A DNA stretch of 39,608 nucleotides from an uncultured Clostridia bacterium (GTDB lineage: Bacteria > Bacillota > Clostridia > TANB77 > CAG-508), in assembly GCA_949155365.1 (NCBI GenBank), contig CASCUT010000018.1, positions 1 to 39,608 of the forward strand, read 5' to 3'. Under the pieces are notes generated by a model that worked only from the letters and a program-made list of their open reading frames with translations, was not told the DNA's origin and ran no database searches. Both the position numbers and the translations under genes were made by a program. Below are positions 23,816 to 32,482 of this stretch, piece by piece (position 1 is the stretch's first letter; every line of letters begins with the position of its first letter).

Positions 23816-23850
23816 AATGTCTCTTTTGGGACGTTTCCTAAAGAGACATT
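23816..23850 (-). promoter_or_regulatory. Leader hairpin just upstream of the GT4 gene
   Basis: AATGTCTCTTT (23816-23826) and AAAGAGACATT (23840-23850) form a perfect 11-bp stem with a 13-nt loop. There is no T-run after it on the minus strand, so it is not a standard terminator. It ends about 5 nt before the AAGGAG of the gene starting at 23797, a position suited to mRNA processing or control of initiation. Confidence 0.5.
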
Positions 23851-23865
23851 ATAATTTTACTTCCT

Positions 23866-24207
23866 TTATTTTTGTTTCTTTTCATATTCACTTAATGCGA
23901 TATAATGGTTTAATTCTTTTATTTTTTCATTTAATGTGGAGATTCTTATATTATCTACAAATACTTGTATCAATAGGAATCCTATTAATATAAAAAATAC
24001 AAAATTTACTGGTGCTACAAATCCCATTTTTTCTGAAACCCACTCTACTGCACCAGAAAATATGCTCATTAGGATTAAAATAAAGCTTCCTATCATCCAC
24101 ATGACAGAGTTGGTTACTTTTAATTTTGCTTGTTTAATTCTTTTTACACTTAGGACAAAAGAAAACACAGAACATAGGACTAAGATTATTCTTAATGTAA
24201 TTGACAT
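23866..24207 (-). CDS. DUF2304 small membrane protein
   Basis: Protein of 113 residues with three hydrophobic segments (about 4-20, 33-52 and 66-86) and a charged, possibly coiled-coil tail. The pattern fits DUF2304: SVKRIKQAKLKVTNSVMWMIGSF and VFVDNIRISTLNEKIKELN. Members of this family are regularly encoded beside a DPM1-like GT2 gene, as here (1-nt gap), and probably form a membrane complex with it. The exact role is not established. Confidence 0.82.
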   Translation of the reverse strand: MSITLRIILVLCSVFSFVLSVKRIKQAKLKVTNSVMWMIGSFILILMSIFSGAVEWVSEKMGFVAPVNFVFFILIGFLLIQVFVDNIRISTLNEKIKELNHYIALSEYEKKQK

Positions 24208-24208
24208 T

Positions 24209-24910
24209 TTATTTTCCTCCTTTTTTGTTCTTTTTGGTCATAGAGCGAATGAATAGAATGGAGAATACTACATTTAGCATATACTCTGCCGATTTGAATA
24301 AGGTTAGATAACTTTCTCCAAATTCCCTTTCACTCATTTCTACTTGTACTTCTTTTACTTTCATTCCTTTTTTTATCATATAGACTAATGTATCTGGCTC
24401 TGGTGTTAAACTAGGATTTTTCGCTAGTTCTTCAATTGCTTTCTTATTGTAAGCTCTCATTCCCGAAGATACATCTTTTATCTTCTGTCCTGTTGTTAAT
24501 TTTATACACTTCTCGATAATCATACTTCCAAACATTCTTAAAGAAACTGGTTTCTTTTGTATTACAAATCTTGACCCAATTGCAATGTCACAGTTTCCTT
24601 CTTCAATTTGCGTTATTAAATCTTTTAAGTATTTGGCTTGGTGCTGACCATCTCCATCAAATTGAATTGCTATATCATAATTATTTTGATAAGCATATTT
24701 CATTCCCACTTGAATTCCAGAAGTTAACCCATAATTAATTGGTAAAGATATGACATTAAAGTTATTGTCTTCACATATTTGTTTTGTATTGTCTTTCGAA
24801 CAATCATTTATTATGATATAGTCATAATTGGTATTGGTTGTTACATCTTTTATGGTTTTTTCTATATTTAGTGCTTCATTATAAGCTGGTATAATTATTA
24901 ATGGCTTCAT
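24209..24910 (-). CDS. DPM1/DPG-synthase-like family 2 glycosyltransferase
   Basis: Protein of 233 residues, soluble except for a hydrophobic C-terminal segment. It shows LIIIPAYNEALNIEKTI, YIIINDCSKDNT, QFDGDGQHQAKYL as the DxD motif, and DVSSGMRAYNKKAIEEL. Enzymes of this group transfer a sugar to polyprenyl phosphate. Coupled to the DUF2304 gene downstream, it likely supplies a lipid-phosphate sugar for the DUF2142 or other GT-C-like proteins of the locus. Confidence 0.88.
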   Translation of the reverse strand: MKPLIIIPAYNEALNIEKTIKDVTTNTNYDYIIINDCSKDNTKQICEDNNFNVISLPINYGLTSGIQVGMKYAYQNNYDIAIQFDGDGQHQAKYLKDLITQIEEGNCDIAIGSRFVIQKKPVSLRMFGSMIIEKCIKLTTGQKIKDVSSGMRAYNKKAIEELAKNPSLTPEPDTLVYMIKKGMKVKEVQVEMSEREFGESYLTLFKSAEYMLNVVFSILFIRSMTKKNKKGGK

Positions 24911-24931
24911 TTTTTTCTCCTATCCTTTTTG

Positions 24932-26659
24932 TTACACAATATGGATTAAAAGCATTACATTAACCATAATGATTAATCCTGTTACTATACTTATGTTAGT
25001 ATCGATTCTTTTCTCTTCTTCCTCTGTTGTTTTACCAATATATCTTTTATGATTGATTAGCATTAATACTAATGGTACTAATGGAATAATATATCTTGGT
25101 TGGTATCCTGTAATATTAATTTGTCCTATTGGTGTAAAGGTTAAATATAACATTAGACTGGTAGTAGCAAACACAAGCAAAGCGGTTATGCTTGATACCA
25201 TAATGGTCCTCTTCTTTATTTTTTTACTGTTATCTGTGATAGCTATATAAATAATAAATATCATCTCTATGAAAAACATTTGGCTTGCATATTTTCCAAA
25301 GAAGTCTGGGTGATTTAAATACGTATACCAATTATAATTTAGGATAGAATTACATACATGAGAAATACCTACTTCTATTATATTTTTTGGTGACTGCATT
25401 AAAAAGTTCAATTGTCCTGTAACGCCAGTATCTCCTCCTCTAATGTCTCCTCCAATTTGTGTTACCTTATTTAATTTGTTCATTGCTAAGAAGAAAACAA
25501 TGCTAACCGAAATTAGGATTAAAAGAATTAAAATTGGTATTTTTTTCTTATTATTTTTTAATATCTTTATGATTGGTAATACTAGTACTAAAAATATCAT
25601 TGCAAAATAAGCAAAATCTTTAACTAGTAAACAGCCAATAAATAATATCATGAGTGTTACAATTTGTTTAATTCCTATTTCTTTGTCTTCTTTCTCCGAT
25701 AATTTTAAGCAATAGGCTATAAATAATCCTAATAATCCAAATGCAATTCCATCTGTTGAAAATGACCCTGCTAGCAGTAATACCAATGGTAACATATAAA
25801 CTGCAAAAAATATTTTTTTCTTATATGGCAATATTTTTAGCATAATAACTACCATAAATGAATATACTATTAAATTGAATAATCTTCCTATTATGTAAGC
25901 ATCTGCTATGCTTCCACCCAACAACTTGGTATATAAAATTCCTATGGAAGATGGAAGATATAAAATGAAATTATATTCTGCTGGAATCGAACAAATATAA
26001 TAAATTTCTGTTTCTTCTGTTCGATTCCATTCTTGCGTTAGATTTTGTTCATATTTTTGCCCATACATTTTCGCAAAAGAATCCATATCACAATTAAATA
26101 TAATATCATTAAACAAGGGATTATTTAATGGTTTATTTGCATAATCTAAGTTTCCAGATGCTATATTTATCGATGTCATAATGTGTTTTTTTTCATCTAA
26201 TGTATGATGAAAATCCGTTGAAAAAGTAAAAACAATTCCTAAAGTAAATGTAATTACAATGACATTTTTGATATAGTCGGAAGATACATAAATTAAAAAA
26301 ATTGTTCCCATCAACATCGCAATAAATAAGGATAAGATTTGATACATCGATGTCCATCTTATTGCTACATATATCATAAGCATACTTGCCACAATACAGT
26401 AAGCTAGAATTACCACTCTTTTGGTTTTTCCCTGAAATGTATCTATCGCATTATCTACAAATTTATGAATATTGATTATTAATCCAATCATAAAAATAAT
26501 GTATAAGATAATTCTACACAAAGAGAAATGGTATGGAATGTCTTGTCCTTTCAACATTTTTTCTCCATTGCATATTCCTATCTCGTATATTAAAATTGCT
26601 ATGATATATAACACAATTGTCATATATGTTACTATTTTCTTTTTCTTGTTATTTACCAC
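24932..26659 (-). CDS. DUF2142 family polytopic membrane protein
   Basis: Membrane protein of 575 residues with about 12 helices and the same architecture as the protein at 2031-3575. Family marks: TDFHHTLDEKKHIMTSINIASG (the Asp-Glu/His loop), YNFILYLPSSIGILYTKLL, IIGRLFNLIVYSFMV, ILPYKKKIFFAVYMLPL and GSFSTDGIAFGLLG. This is GT-C-like; a role as lipid-sugar-dependent transferase or polymerase in the polysaccharide locus is inferred from context. It lies between the GT2-WbsX gene (2-nt gap) and the DPM1-like GT2. Confidence 0.8.
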   Translation of the reverse strand: MVNNKKKKIVTYMTIVLYIIAILIYEIGICNGEKMLKGQDIPYHFSLCRIILYIIFMIGLIINIHKFVDNAIDTFQGKTKRVVILAYCIVASMLMIYVAIRWTSMYQILSLFIAMLMGTIFLIYVSSDYIKNVIVITFTLGIVFTFSTDFHHTLDEKKHIMTSINIASGNLDYANKPLNNPLFNDIIFNCDMDSFAKMYGQKYEQNLTQEWNRTEETEIYYICSIPAEYNFILYLPSSIGILYTKLLGGSIADAYIIGRLFNLIVYSFMVVIMLKILPYKKKIFFAVYMLPLVLLLAGSFSTDGIAFGLLGLFIAYCLKLSEKEDKEIGIKQIVTLMILFIGCLLVKDFAYFAMIFLVLVLPIIKILKNNKKKIPILILLILISVSIVFFLAMNKLNKVTQIGGDIRGGDTGVTGQLNFLMQSPKNIIEVGISHVCNSILNYNWYTYLNHPDFFGKYASQMFFIEMIFIIYIAITDNSKKIKKRTIMVSSITALLVFATTSLMLYLTFTPIGQINITGYQPRYIIPLVPLVLMLINHKRYIGKTTEEEEKRIDTNISIVTGLIIMVNVMLLIHIV

Positions 26660-26661
26660 TT

Positions 26662-28974
26662 TTATTTATCTCCTATTTTATACTTCTCAATTACTTTTCT
26701 TGTTGCATCAATATAAGCATATCCATCATTTCTATCTGGTTCTAAACAAGCACCTTCGGCCCATTCATTCCAAGCATTTACGAATATCATCTTTTCTTCT
26801 AATTCGTCATTCTCAAGTGTTTCTTTTACTAAATCTTCTAACCAAGTTTGATATAATTTAGGTGTTGAACCCCAAAAAATATCGGGTGTAAATTGTCTTC
26901 TGGCTGTATTATCCCAAGCTGGGAAAATGCCTCGATATAATTTATAGTCAAATGGTCTTAAATACGTTTTTTCCTCTACCATTCTTTTATAGTCATACAC
27001 AACGCCTTTAAAATTCTTATTGAAAAATTTCAATTGATCATTCATTACTTGAATTTCCATACCAAATGGTGGAAACTCTACAAATCCGTCAAATATTGCT
27101 TTATATTCCTCTGTAATATCAAATGTTTTTACTGCCATAATATAAAGTTCTCCAATACCAACTTCTCTTGCATATTTTCTCCAGTTTTCAATCATAACGT
27201 TAATATTAGGAATTAAGGTTGGCTTATAAACAATTACTAATGGTTTTCCATCTACTTTAATGTATCTTTCGTCTCTTATATATTTTTCCATATCTTTTAT
27301 GCATTGGGTTAGTTTGTCTTCTTTATAAGTTTGCGCCATTAGTATCTCTTTATCTCCTCCATCCCATCTTTTGGACCAATTTTCATTTGCCCAGTTAATA
27401 CAGAATGGAATATCTAAATCTTTGTTTTCCAATATAATATCTAATGGTTTTTCCATTAGTCGATGGCCATCAAACCAATAGTAATAAATTGACCAACCAT
27501 AAATTCCATATTGCTTTGCAAGTTCTATCTGTCTTCTTATTTGTTCTTTTTGACTCAAATCATAAAAACCAGTATCATGTGGTAATTTTGGTTGCATTTG
27601 ACCTACAAAATGTGGTGTTGTTTTTGTTACGTTTGTCCACTCTGTAAAGCCTTTTCCCCACCATTCCTCATTTTCTTTAAAGGTATGATATTGTGGTAAA
27701 TAGTGAGTAATTATTTTAATATCTTTTTCTGTTTTTTGATATGGTTTTTCTTGATATGGTACAAAAGTTGGTTTTTTTTCTGGTTTTTCGAAGTTTTGAT
27801 ACATTTGCTCCATCAATTGTTTATAATCTTCCAGAGTAACATCATAGTTATACTGTAAACCTCCACTTTTTTTCATTCTTTTTCTATCTCGATATTGATG
27901 AATCGGATTATAAATGAATGGAAAGTATTTTCCAAGTATTCTCCTAATTAGTTCTTTCATCCCAATTTTCTCCTTACATAATTTCACATGAAGCACATAA
28001 AAAATCCTGTATATTTTAGCAAATAATGGATAATTGTACATTAAATTAATTTGCTTGATATAGTTATCGTCTTCATATCGGTATAACTCTTTAAAAGCTT
28101 TCTTATCTTTTAATACCATTACTTTATGGTTCATAATAGAATTTAAATAAGCAATTCCTTCTTCTATTCTTACTTTCAATTCTGGATTTAATACCTCTTG
28201 TCTTTGTTGCAATGTTTGTAAAATTTCAATATGATTCGTAATCAAATGCTTTCTTAATGCATTTGAGAATTTGTAAATGGTTTTTGTTGTTACATAACCA
28301 ATTTGGTTATGTCCATGTTGTCGATATTTAATTAATGGTTTTTCAATATAGCCAATTGGTCCATTTGCTCCTGCTACTAGCCCAATCCACCAATCATGAA
28401 CAATAGGATAACCTGGTAGAGGTAATAATTTTTCAATTAGTTTACTATCTACTATTGTGGTACAACCTGTGATACAGTTTGTCATTAAACAACTTCTATA
28501 GTCTCTACTCTTTTTTATCTTTTCTTTTATATTATAATCCGGCCAAAATTCCCACATTGAGGGATGAATGGTATTCAAATTTTTATCTACGACTTCTAAG
28601 TCAGAACAAACTAATGACAATTGCTCAGAAGTTATTTTTTGATAGGACTCTTCTACTTTATTTGGTAGCCATACATCATCTTGATCTGATAGCATAAAAT
28701 ATTCTGCTGTTACTTGACCTAGTAGTTTTTCAAAATTTTTGTTATACCCTAAGTTCTTTTCATTTTTCATAATTTTTACTCGACTATCTTTTTTCGCATA
28801 TTCTTCTAATATATTCCAAGTTCCATCTTTTGAGCAATCATCACATATAATTAAACAAAAGTCCTTAAATGTTTGATGTAAGATACTATCAATCTGCTCT
28901 CTTACATACTTTTCTCCATTATACGTTGCCATTAATATGTCTATTTTCATTCCTCTAACCTTCCTTTTATCCAT
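26662..28974 (-). CDS. Bifunctional protein: family 2 glycosyltransferase fused to WbsX domain
   Basis: Protein of 770 residues. Residues about 10-250 are a GT2 domain: IDILMATYNGEKYVREQIDSIL, LIICDDCSKDGT, MLSDQDDVWLPNK with the DxD site, and PGYPIVHDWWIGL. A helical linker follows. From about 415 it is a WbsX/GH99-like domain: IITHYLPQYHTFKENEEWWGKG, FTEWTNVTKTTPHF, YGIYGWSIYYYWFDGHRLMEKPL, INWANENWSKRWDGG and VNAWNEWAEGACLEPD. WbsX domains are common in O-antigen and rhamnan loci and are thought to act as glycosyltransferases or glycosidases. Its start overlaps the end of the upstream gene by 8 nt. Confidence 0.88.
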   Translation of the reverse strand: MDKRKVRGMKIDILMATYNGEKYVREQIDSILHQTFKDFCLIICDDCSKDGTWNILEEYAKKDSRVKIMKNEKNLGYNKNFEKLLGQVTAEYFMLSDQDDVWLPNKVEESYQKITSEQLSLVCSDLEVVDKNLNTIHPSMWEFWPDYNIKEKIKKSRDYRSCLMTNCITGCTTIVDSKLIEKLLPLPGYPIVHDWWIGLVAGANGPIGYIEKPLIKYRQHGHNQIGYVTTKTIYKFSNALRKHLITNHIEILQTLQQRQEVLNPELKVRIEEGIAYLNSIMNHKVMVLKDKKAFKELYRYEDDNYIKQINLMYNYPLFAKIYRIFYVLHVKLCKEKIGMKELIRRILGKYFPFIYNPIHQYRDRKRMKKSGGLQYNYDVTLEDYKQLMEQMYQNFEKPEKKPTFVPYQEKPYQKTEKDIKIITHYLPQYHTFKENEEWWGKGFTEWTNVTKTTPHFVGQMQPKLPHDTGFYDLSQKEQIRRQIELAKQYGIYGWSIYYYWFDGHRLMEKPLDIILENKDLDIPFCINWANENWSKRWDGGDKEILMAQTYKEDKLTQCIKDMEKYIRDERYIKVDGKPLVIVYKPTLIPNINVMIENWRKYAREVGIGELYIMAVKTFDITEEYKAIFDGFVEFPPFGMEIQVMNDQLKFFNKNFKGVVYDYKRMVEEKTYLRPFDYKLYRGIFPAWDNTARRQFTPDIFWGSTPKLYQTWLEDLVKETLENDELEEKMIFVNAWNEWAEGACLEPDRNDGYAYIDATRKVIEKYKIGDK

Positions 28975-30703
28975 TCATTCTAAATATCTTATTTTCTTCC
29001 ATTTTTAAATTTACATTATAATTGGGGTCTGGCTTTTGTAAGCTCTCTTCCCATTTGGTGTAAAATTTATGGCTTTCCTTTTCTTTTGTCATTTCTAATA
29101 CTTCTAATTCAATATGTGGATTTATTACATTCCACTTTTTGCATTTTTCAAATTGTTCAAAAGAGAAATCTGCCAATGCTTCCATATAGTTCATGCTTTC
29201 TTCTAATAAGCCTCTTGCTATTAAATCTTGTCTATTTACCATCACACATTCTGATTTGACAATCGAATAGTTTTGAACCACTGCCCCTCTTGTAACATAG
29301 CCAAAACTTCCTGCTACATCAATATAATCCAAATACCCTATTTTGTTTTTATCAACTCCATAAATTGTTCCATTATATTGTAGTCCCGTCAATTGATATA
29401 GGATTCTAGGTGAGATAACTCCCACATCACCTCTTTGTATAAATCCTAATAATTGCTCTATTAAATCTTTTGTTTTGATTCCTTGAATATCTTTCATAAA
29501 CAAAATTTGCTGTGCATCGTTTTCTCTTTCTACTACTTTGTTTAATTCAGAAACAATGTTATCTTTTTCTATGATTCTGGTTTCTTTTATTTGAATCATA
29601 TCTTCGAAATCTAAAAATTCTTCCTTTTGCTTTATTTCTTCTGTTGTCATTAACACAATTTCAAAGTTTTTATACGTAATTTCTTGAATGTCTCTTTTCA
29701 AATTTTCCAAATTTATTCTTGCATCTTGTAAATACAGCAATACGATAACTTTTGTATTTTCTTTCACTTCATAGATTGCTCTATTTCGAACAATGGCTAC
29801 CCCATACTCCATTTTTCCTTGCGTTAATCCTTTTCGTTTTAAATGTTCTTGTACTGCCTTTTTTCCTGCTTCAAAACAATAGGGTTTTGCTTCTGCATTT
29901 CCTGCAGTAGAACTTGGATGTACTCTCCAATGATATAATATTTTAGGAATATGAACCACTTGCTTTGCCTCTTCTACTGCTCGCAAAATCAAATCATAAT
30001 CTTGGCTTCCATCAAATTCCTCTCGGAATCCCTTTAACTTGTCCATTAATTCTTTTTTAAAAACACTAAAATGACAAATGTAGTTATAACTGGTAAATGT
30101 ATCAAAAGCGTAATCTGGCTTAAAATTTGGTTCGTATCTTGTCTGCTTTTTTATGTCTATAAATTTATCTTCATCGGTAAATAAAAATTCTACTTCTGGA
30201 TTTTCATTAATTGCTTTTACAATTTCATATAATGAATGAACTGGAATTAAATCATCATGGTCTAATAAAGCAATATAATCCCCTGTCGCCATTTTTAATG
30301 CCTCATTTGTATTACCTGAAATCCCCTTATTTTCTGCTAATATTTTGTATTTAATTCGATGGTCCTTTTGTACTTTTTCTTGCAAATATTCTAATGGTTT
30401 GGTACTTCCATCTGCCAAACATAGTTCCCAGTTCGTATACGTTTGTTTTTGCACATATTCAATTAACTCTAAGAGATATTTCTTTGGTGTATTATATAAG
30501 GGAACAATAATACTAATTTTCGGTTCTTGTGCAAATTTGGTATTTCGTTGTTTTTTTAATTCCTTTTGGGAAGGTGTGTTTTTTCTAATCCAAGACGCAT
30601 ATTCTTGTTTTTCATTTTCAAAGAAATACTTCTTCGCTTTTGTTATTGTTCCTGATACTCCTTCATTTTTTAATGTTTTTATTACTTTCTTTGCAATTTC
30701 CAT
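28967..30703 (-). CDS. Large family 2 glycosyltransferase with variant C-terminal half
   Basis: Protein of 578 residues. The N-terminal 70 residues (KTLKNEGVSGTITKAKKYFF) resemble the leader of rhamnan and O-antigen GT2 enzymes. Residues about 60-300 are the GT-A domain: ISIIVPLYNTPKKYLLELIEYV, ALLDHDDLIP as DxD, FTDEDKFID, and FDGSQDYDLILRAVE. The C-terminal half (300-578) keeps a GT2-like layout (TKVIVLLYLQDARINLENL) but I see no clear DxD, so it may be a degenerate second domain. It starts 4 nt after the methyltransferase stop. Confidence 0.85.
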   Translation of the reverse strand: MEIAKKVIKTLKNEGVSGTITKAKKYFFENEKQEYASWIRKNTPSQKELKKQRNTKFAQEPKISIIVPLYNTPKKYLLELIEYVQKQTYTNWELCLADGSTKPLEYLQEKVQKDHRIKYKILAENKGISGNTNEALKMATGDYIALLDHDDLIPVHSLYEIVKAINENPEVEFLFTDEDKFIDIKKQTRYEPNFKPDYAFDTFTSYNYICHFSVFKKELMDKLKGFREEFDGSQDYDLILRAVEEAKQVVHIPKILYHWRVHPSSTAGNAEAKPYCFEAGKKAVQEHLKRKGLTQGKMEYGVAIVRNRAIYEVKENTKVIVLLYLQDARINLENLKRDIQEITYKNFEIVLMTTEEIKQKEEFLDFEDMIQIKETRIIEKDNIVSELNKVVERENDAQQILFMKDIQGIKTKDLIEQLLGFIQRGDVGVISPRILYQLTGLQYNGTIYGVDKNKIGYLDYIDVAGSFGYVTRGAVVQNYSIVKSECVMVNRQDLIARGLLEESMNYMEALADFSFEQFEKCKKWNVINPHIELEVLEMTKEKESHKFYTKWEESLQKPDPNYNVNLKMEENKIFRMNG

Positions 30704-30707
30704 ATTC

Positions 30708-32474
30708 TTATCCTTTAAACTTATTTTTTATTCTTTCTATTTTCTGTGCTGTTTGCCAACTCTTTGATTGATAGATATCATTTAACTTTGCAGTTAGCTG
30801 TTCTACTTCTTGCTTTAATTCTGCTTTCTCTTCTTGTAATTTTTCGTTTTCTTGTTTCAAGTTGTAATTATCATAAATTGGATTTTTGTGTTTCTTTTGA
30901 TAGAAACCATAAATTTCTTTATCCATGATTTCTTCTGCTAATGCTCGGTCTAATTGTTCAAAAACAGAAATGTAGTCCTTTATTCCCATTTTTTCAAATA
31001 AACCATACTCTTCTATTTTACTTCTTATCTTTTCTATATTAACAATACTTCTATAAATTAAGAATTCTACTGGGACATTTTCTTCCTTCCATTCTTGGTC
31101 AAAGAACACACACTTATTGTCTAATATAAAACAATTCTTTAGAATCATATCCCAATACCCATGTTTTAAATAATGAAATTGTTCTATTATTGCCTTATCT
31201 ACTTGTGGAACATAGGTTTCAAAAACCGTCTTCATTCCTTCTGTATAAGGTATTGCATTCTTCTCTATTGTTTCTTTATACCAATTTAATATCTTTAAAA
31301 TTTCTTCTGGATTTTCACGGTTGTCCGATATCATTTGTGATGCTAACTTTGTATTAATAAACTTACTTACGGTTTTTCCCTCTTGTACTTCATCTAAAAT
31401 TTCTATATTTTCACTTTTTAAATCTTCTATGTTTTTTACCATATTGTCAAAATGTTCTTTGGCCTGTTTCCCTATTGCTGTTTTTTCTACCACATCTTTT
31501 CTTATTTTAGTCATAAGTTGATATTTTGGTTTTCTATAGTTATTAAATGAAATATATTGGGTATCATTTTCCACTTTTTGCATCCCTGCTTCAATAAAAA
31601 ACGAATTCGCAAAAAAAGGAAACATTTCTTTATTTTCTTTTATAATAGCATCATAAGCGTCTACTTCACTATAGAAAATAGAGCTTTCATCTTGGTAATA
31701 AGGAAAATAGCCATTTATCTTCGAACTGCTTGGTAAATATTCGTCTGAAAACACAAGACTTACTAATTTATAATCTGGTAATGGATATAAAAATTTATAA
31801 TTGTTAAATCCCGCTTCTTGTAATATTTTTTCTAATTCTTTTTTCCCTAATTTATAAGTTTTCTTACTACTTTTATAACCCGTTATAGAATCAAAGGTAA
31901 TCGAAGTGCATTCATCCGTGTCTCCAATATATGATTTCATAGCAAATTTATTATCTGTTGCAATTAATAGTCTTCCCTCTTCTTTTAATGTCTTTTTTAC
32001 CTCTTCTATTAAGTCTAATACTGGTGTTTTACTATCATATAATTTTTGGGCATATTCTACTATTCCGTTTAAAACAATATAATCAAATTTTTCTTTCCAT
32101 TCAATTTCCGTTAACTTTCCTATGATAATTTCTAAATTTGGTTTGTCAAAGTGTCTTTTGGCTATTACTTCTCCACTTTTTTTGTTAAATTCGACGGAAA
32201 CTACTCTCGAACTTTTTTCACATAATGCCCCTGTAATCTCTCCAAAGTGAGCTCCCACCTCTAAGATAGTACAATCTGGTTTAAAATCATATGCATATAC
32301 GATATTTTTTCTAATATCAGAAAGTGTGGTTAGTACTTCTTCCGAGTTATCTTCTTTTATAATATGGGAATAATTTTCTCCTTCATTTTGGCTAATGTAT
32401 TCTATTATTTTATCTTCATTTTTTATCTGTTTATAAAAAATATCTTTTTTATAAAATTCGAGATTTAGCTTCAT
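30708..32474 (-). CDS. SAM methyltransferase with C-terminal coiled coil
   Basis: Protein of 588 residues. After about 65 residues comes a class I methyltransferase domain: TILEVGAHFGEITGALCE as motif I, VVSVEFNKKSGEV, and FDYIVLNGIVEYAQ as motif IV. The middle (about 240-530) has no motif I can name, though LKHGYWDMILKNCFI and VFFDQEWK recur in polysaccharide-locus proteins. The tail NLKQENEKLQEEKAELKQEV is a coiled coil, ending SKSWQTAQKIERI, a motif frequent at the ends of such proteins. It may methylate the glycan, perhaps as a chain terminator recognised by the Wzt C-terminal domain; this is inference from family precedent. Confidence 0.82.
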   Translation of the reverse strand: MKLNLEFYKKDIFYKQIKNEDKIIEYISQNEGENYSHIIKEDNSEEVLTTLSDIRKNIVYAYDFKPDCTILEVGAHFGEITGALCEKSSRVVSVEFNKKSGEVIAKRHFDKPNLEIIIGKLTEIEWKEKFDYIVLNGIVEYAQKLYDSKTPVLDLIEEVKKTLKEEGRLLIATDNKFAMKSYIGDTDECTSITFDSITGYKSSKKTYKLGKKELEKILQEAGFNNYKFLYPLPDYKLVSLVFSDEYLPSSSKINGYFPYYQDESSIFYSEVDAYDAIIKENKEMFPFFANSFFIEAGMQKVENDTQYISFNNYRKPKYQLMTKIRKDVVEKTAIGKQAKEHFDNMVKNIEDLKSENIEILDEVQEGKTVSKFINTKLASQMISDNRENPEEILKILNWYKETIEKNAIPYTEGMKTVFETYVPQVDKAIIEQFHYLKHGYWDMILKNCFILDNKCVFFDQEWKEENVPVEFLIYRSIVNIEKIRSKIEEYGLFEKMGIKDYISVFEQLDRALAEEIMDKEIYGFYQKKHKNPIYDNYNLKQENEKLQEEKAELKQEVEQLTAKLNDIYQSKSWQTAQKIERIKNKFKG

Positions 32475-32482
32475 ATTTCCCC

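Noticed and set aside
26472-26861. 129-codon plus-strand frame across the DUF2142/GT2-WbsX boundary
   Set aside because: Antisense shadow of two well-supported genes with no initiation signals.
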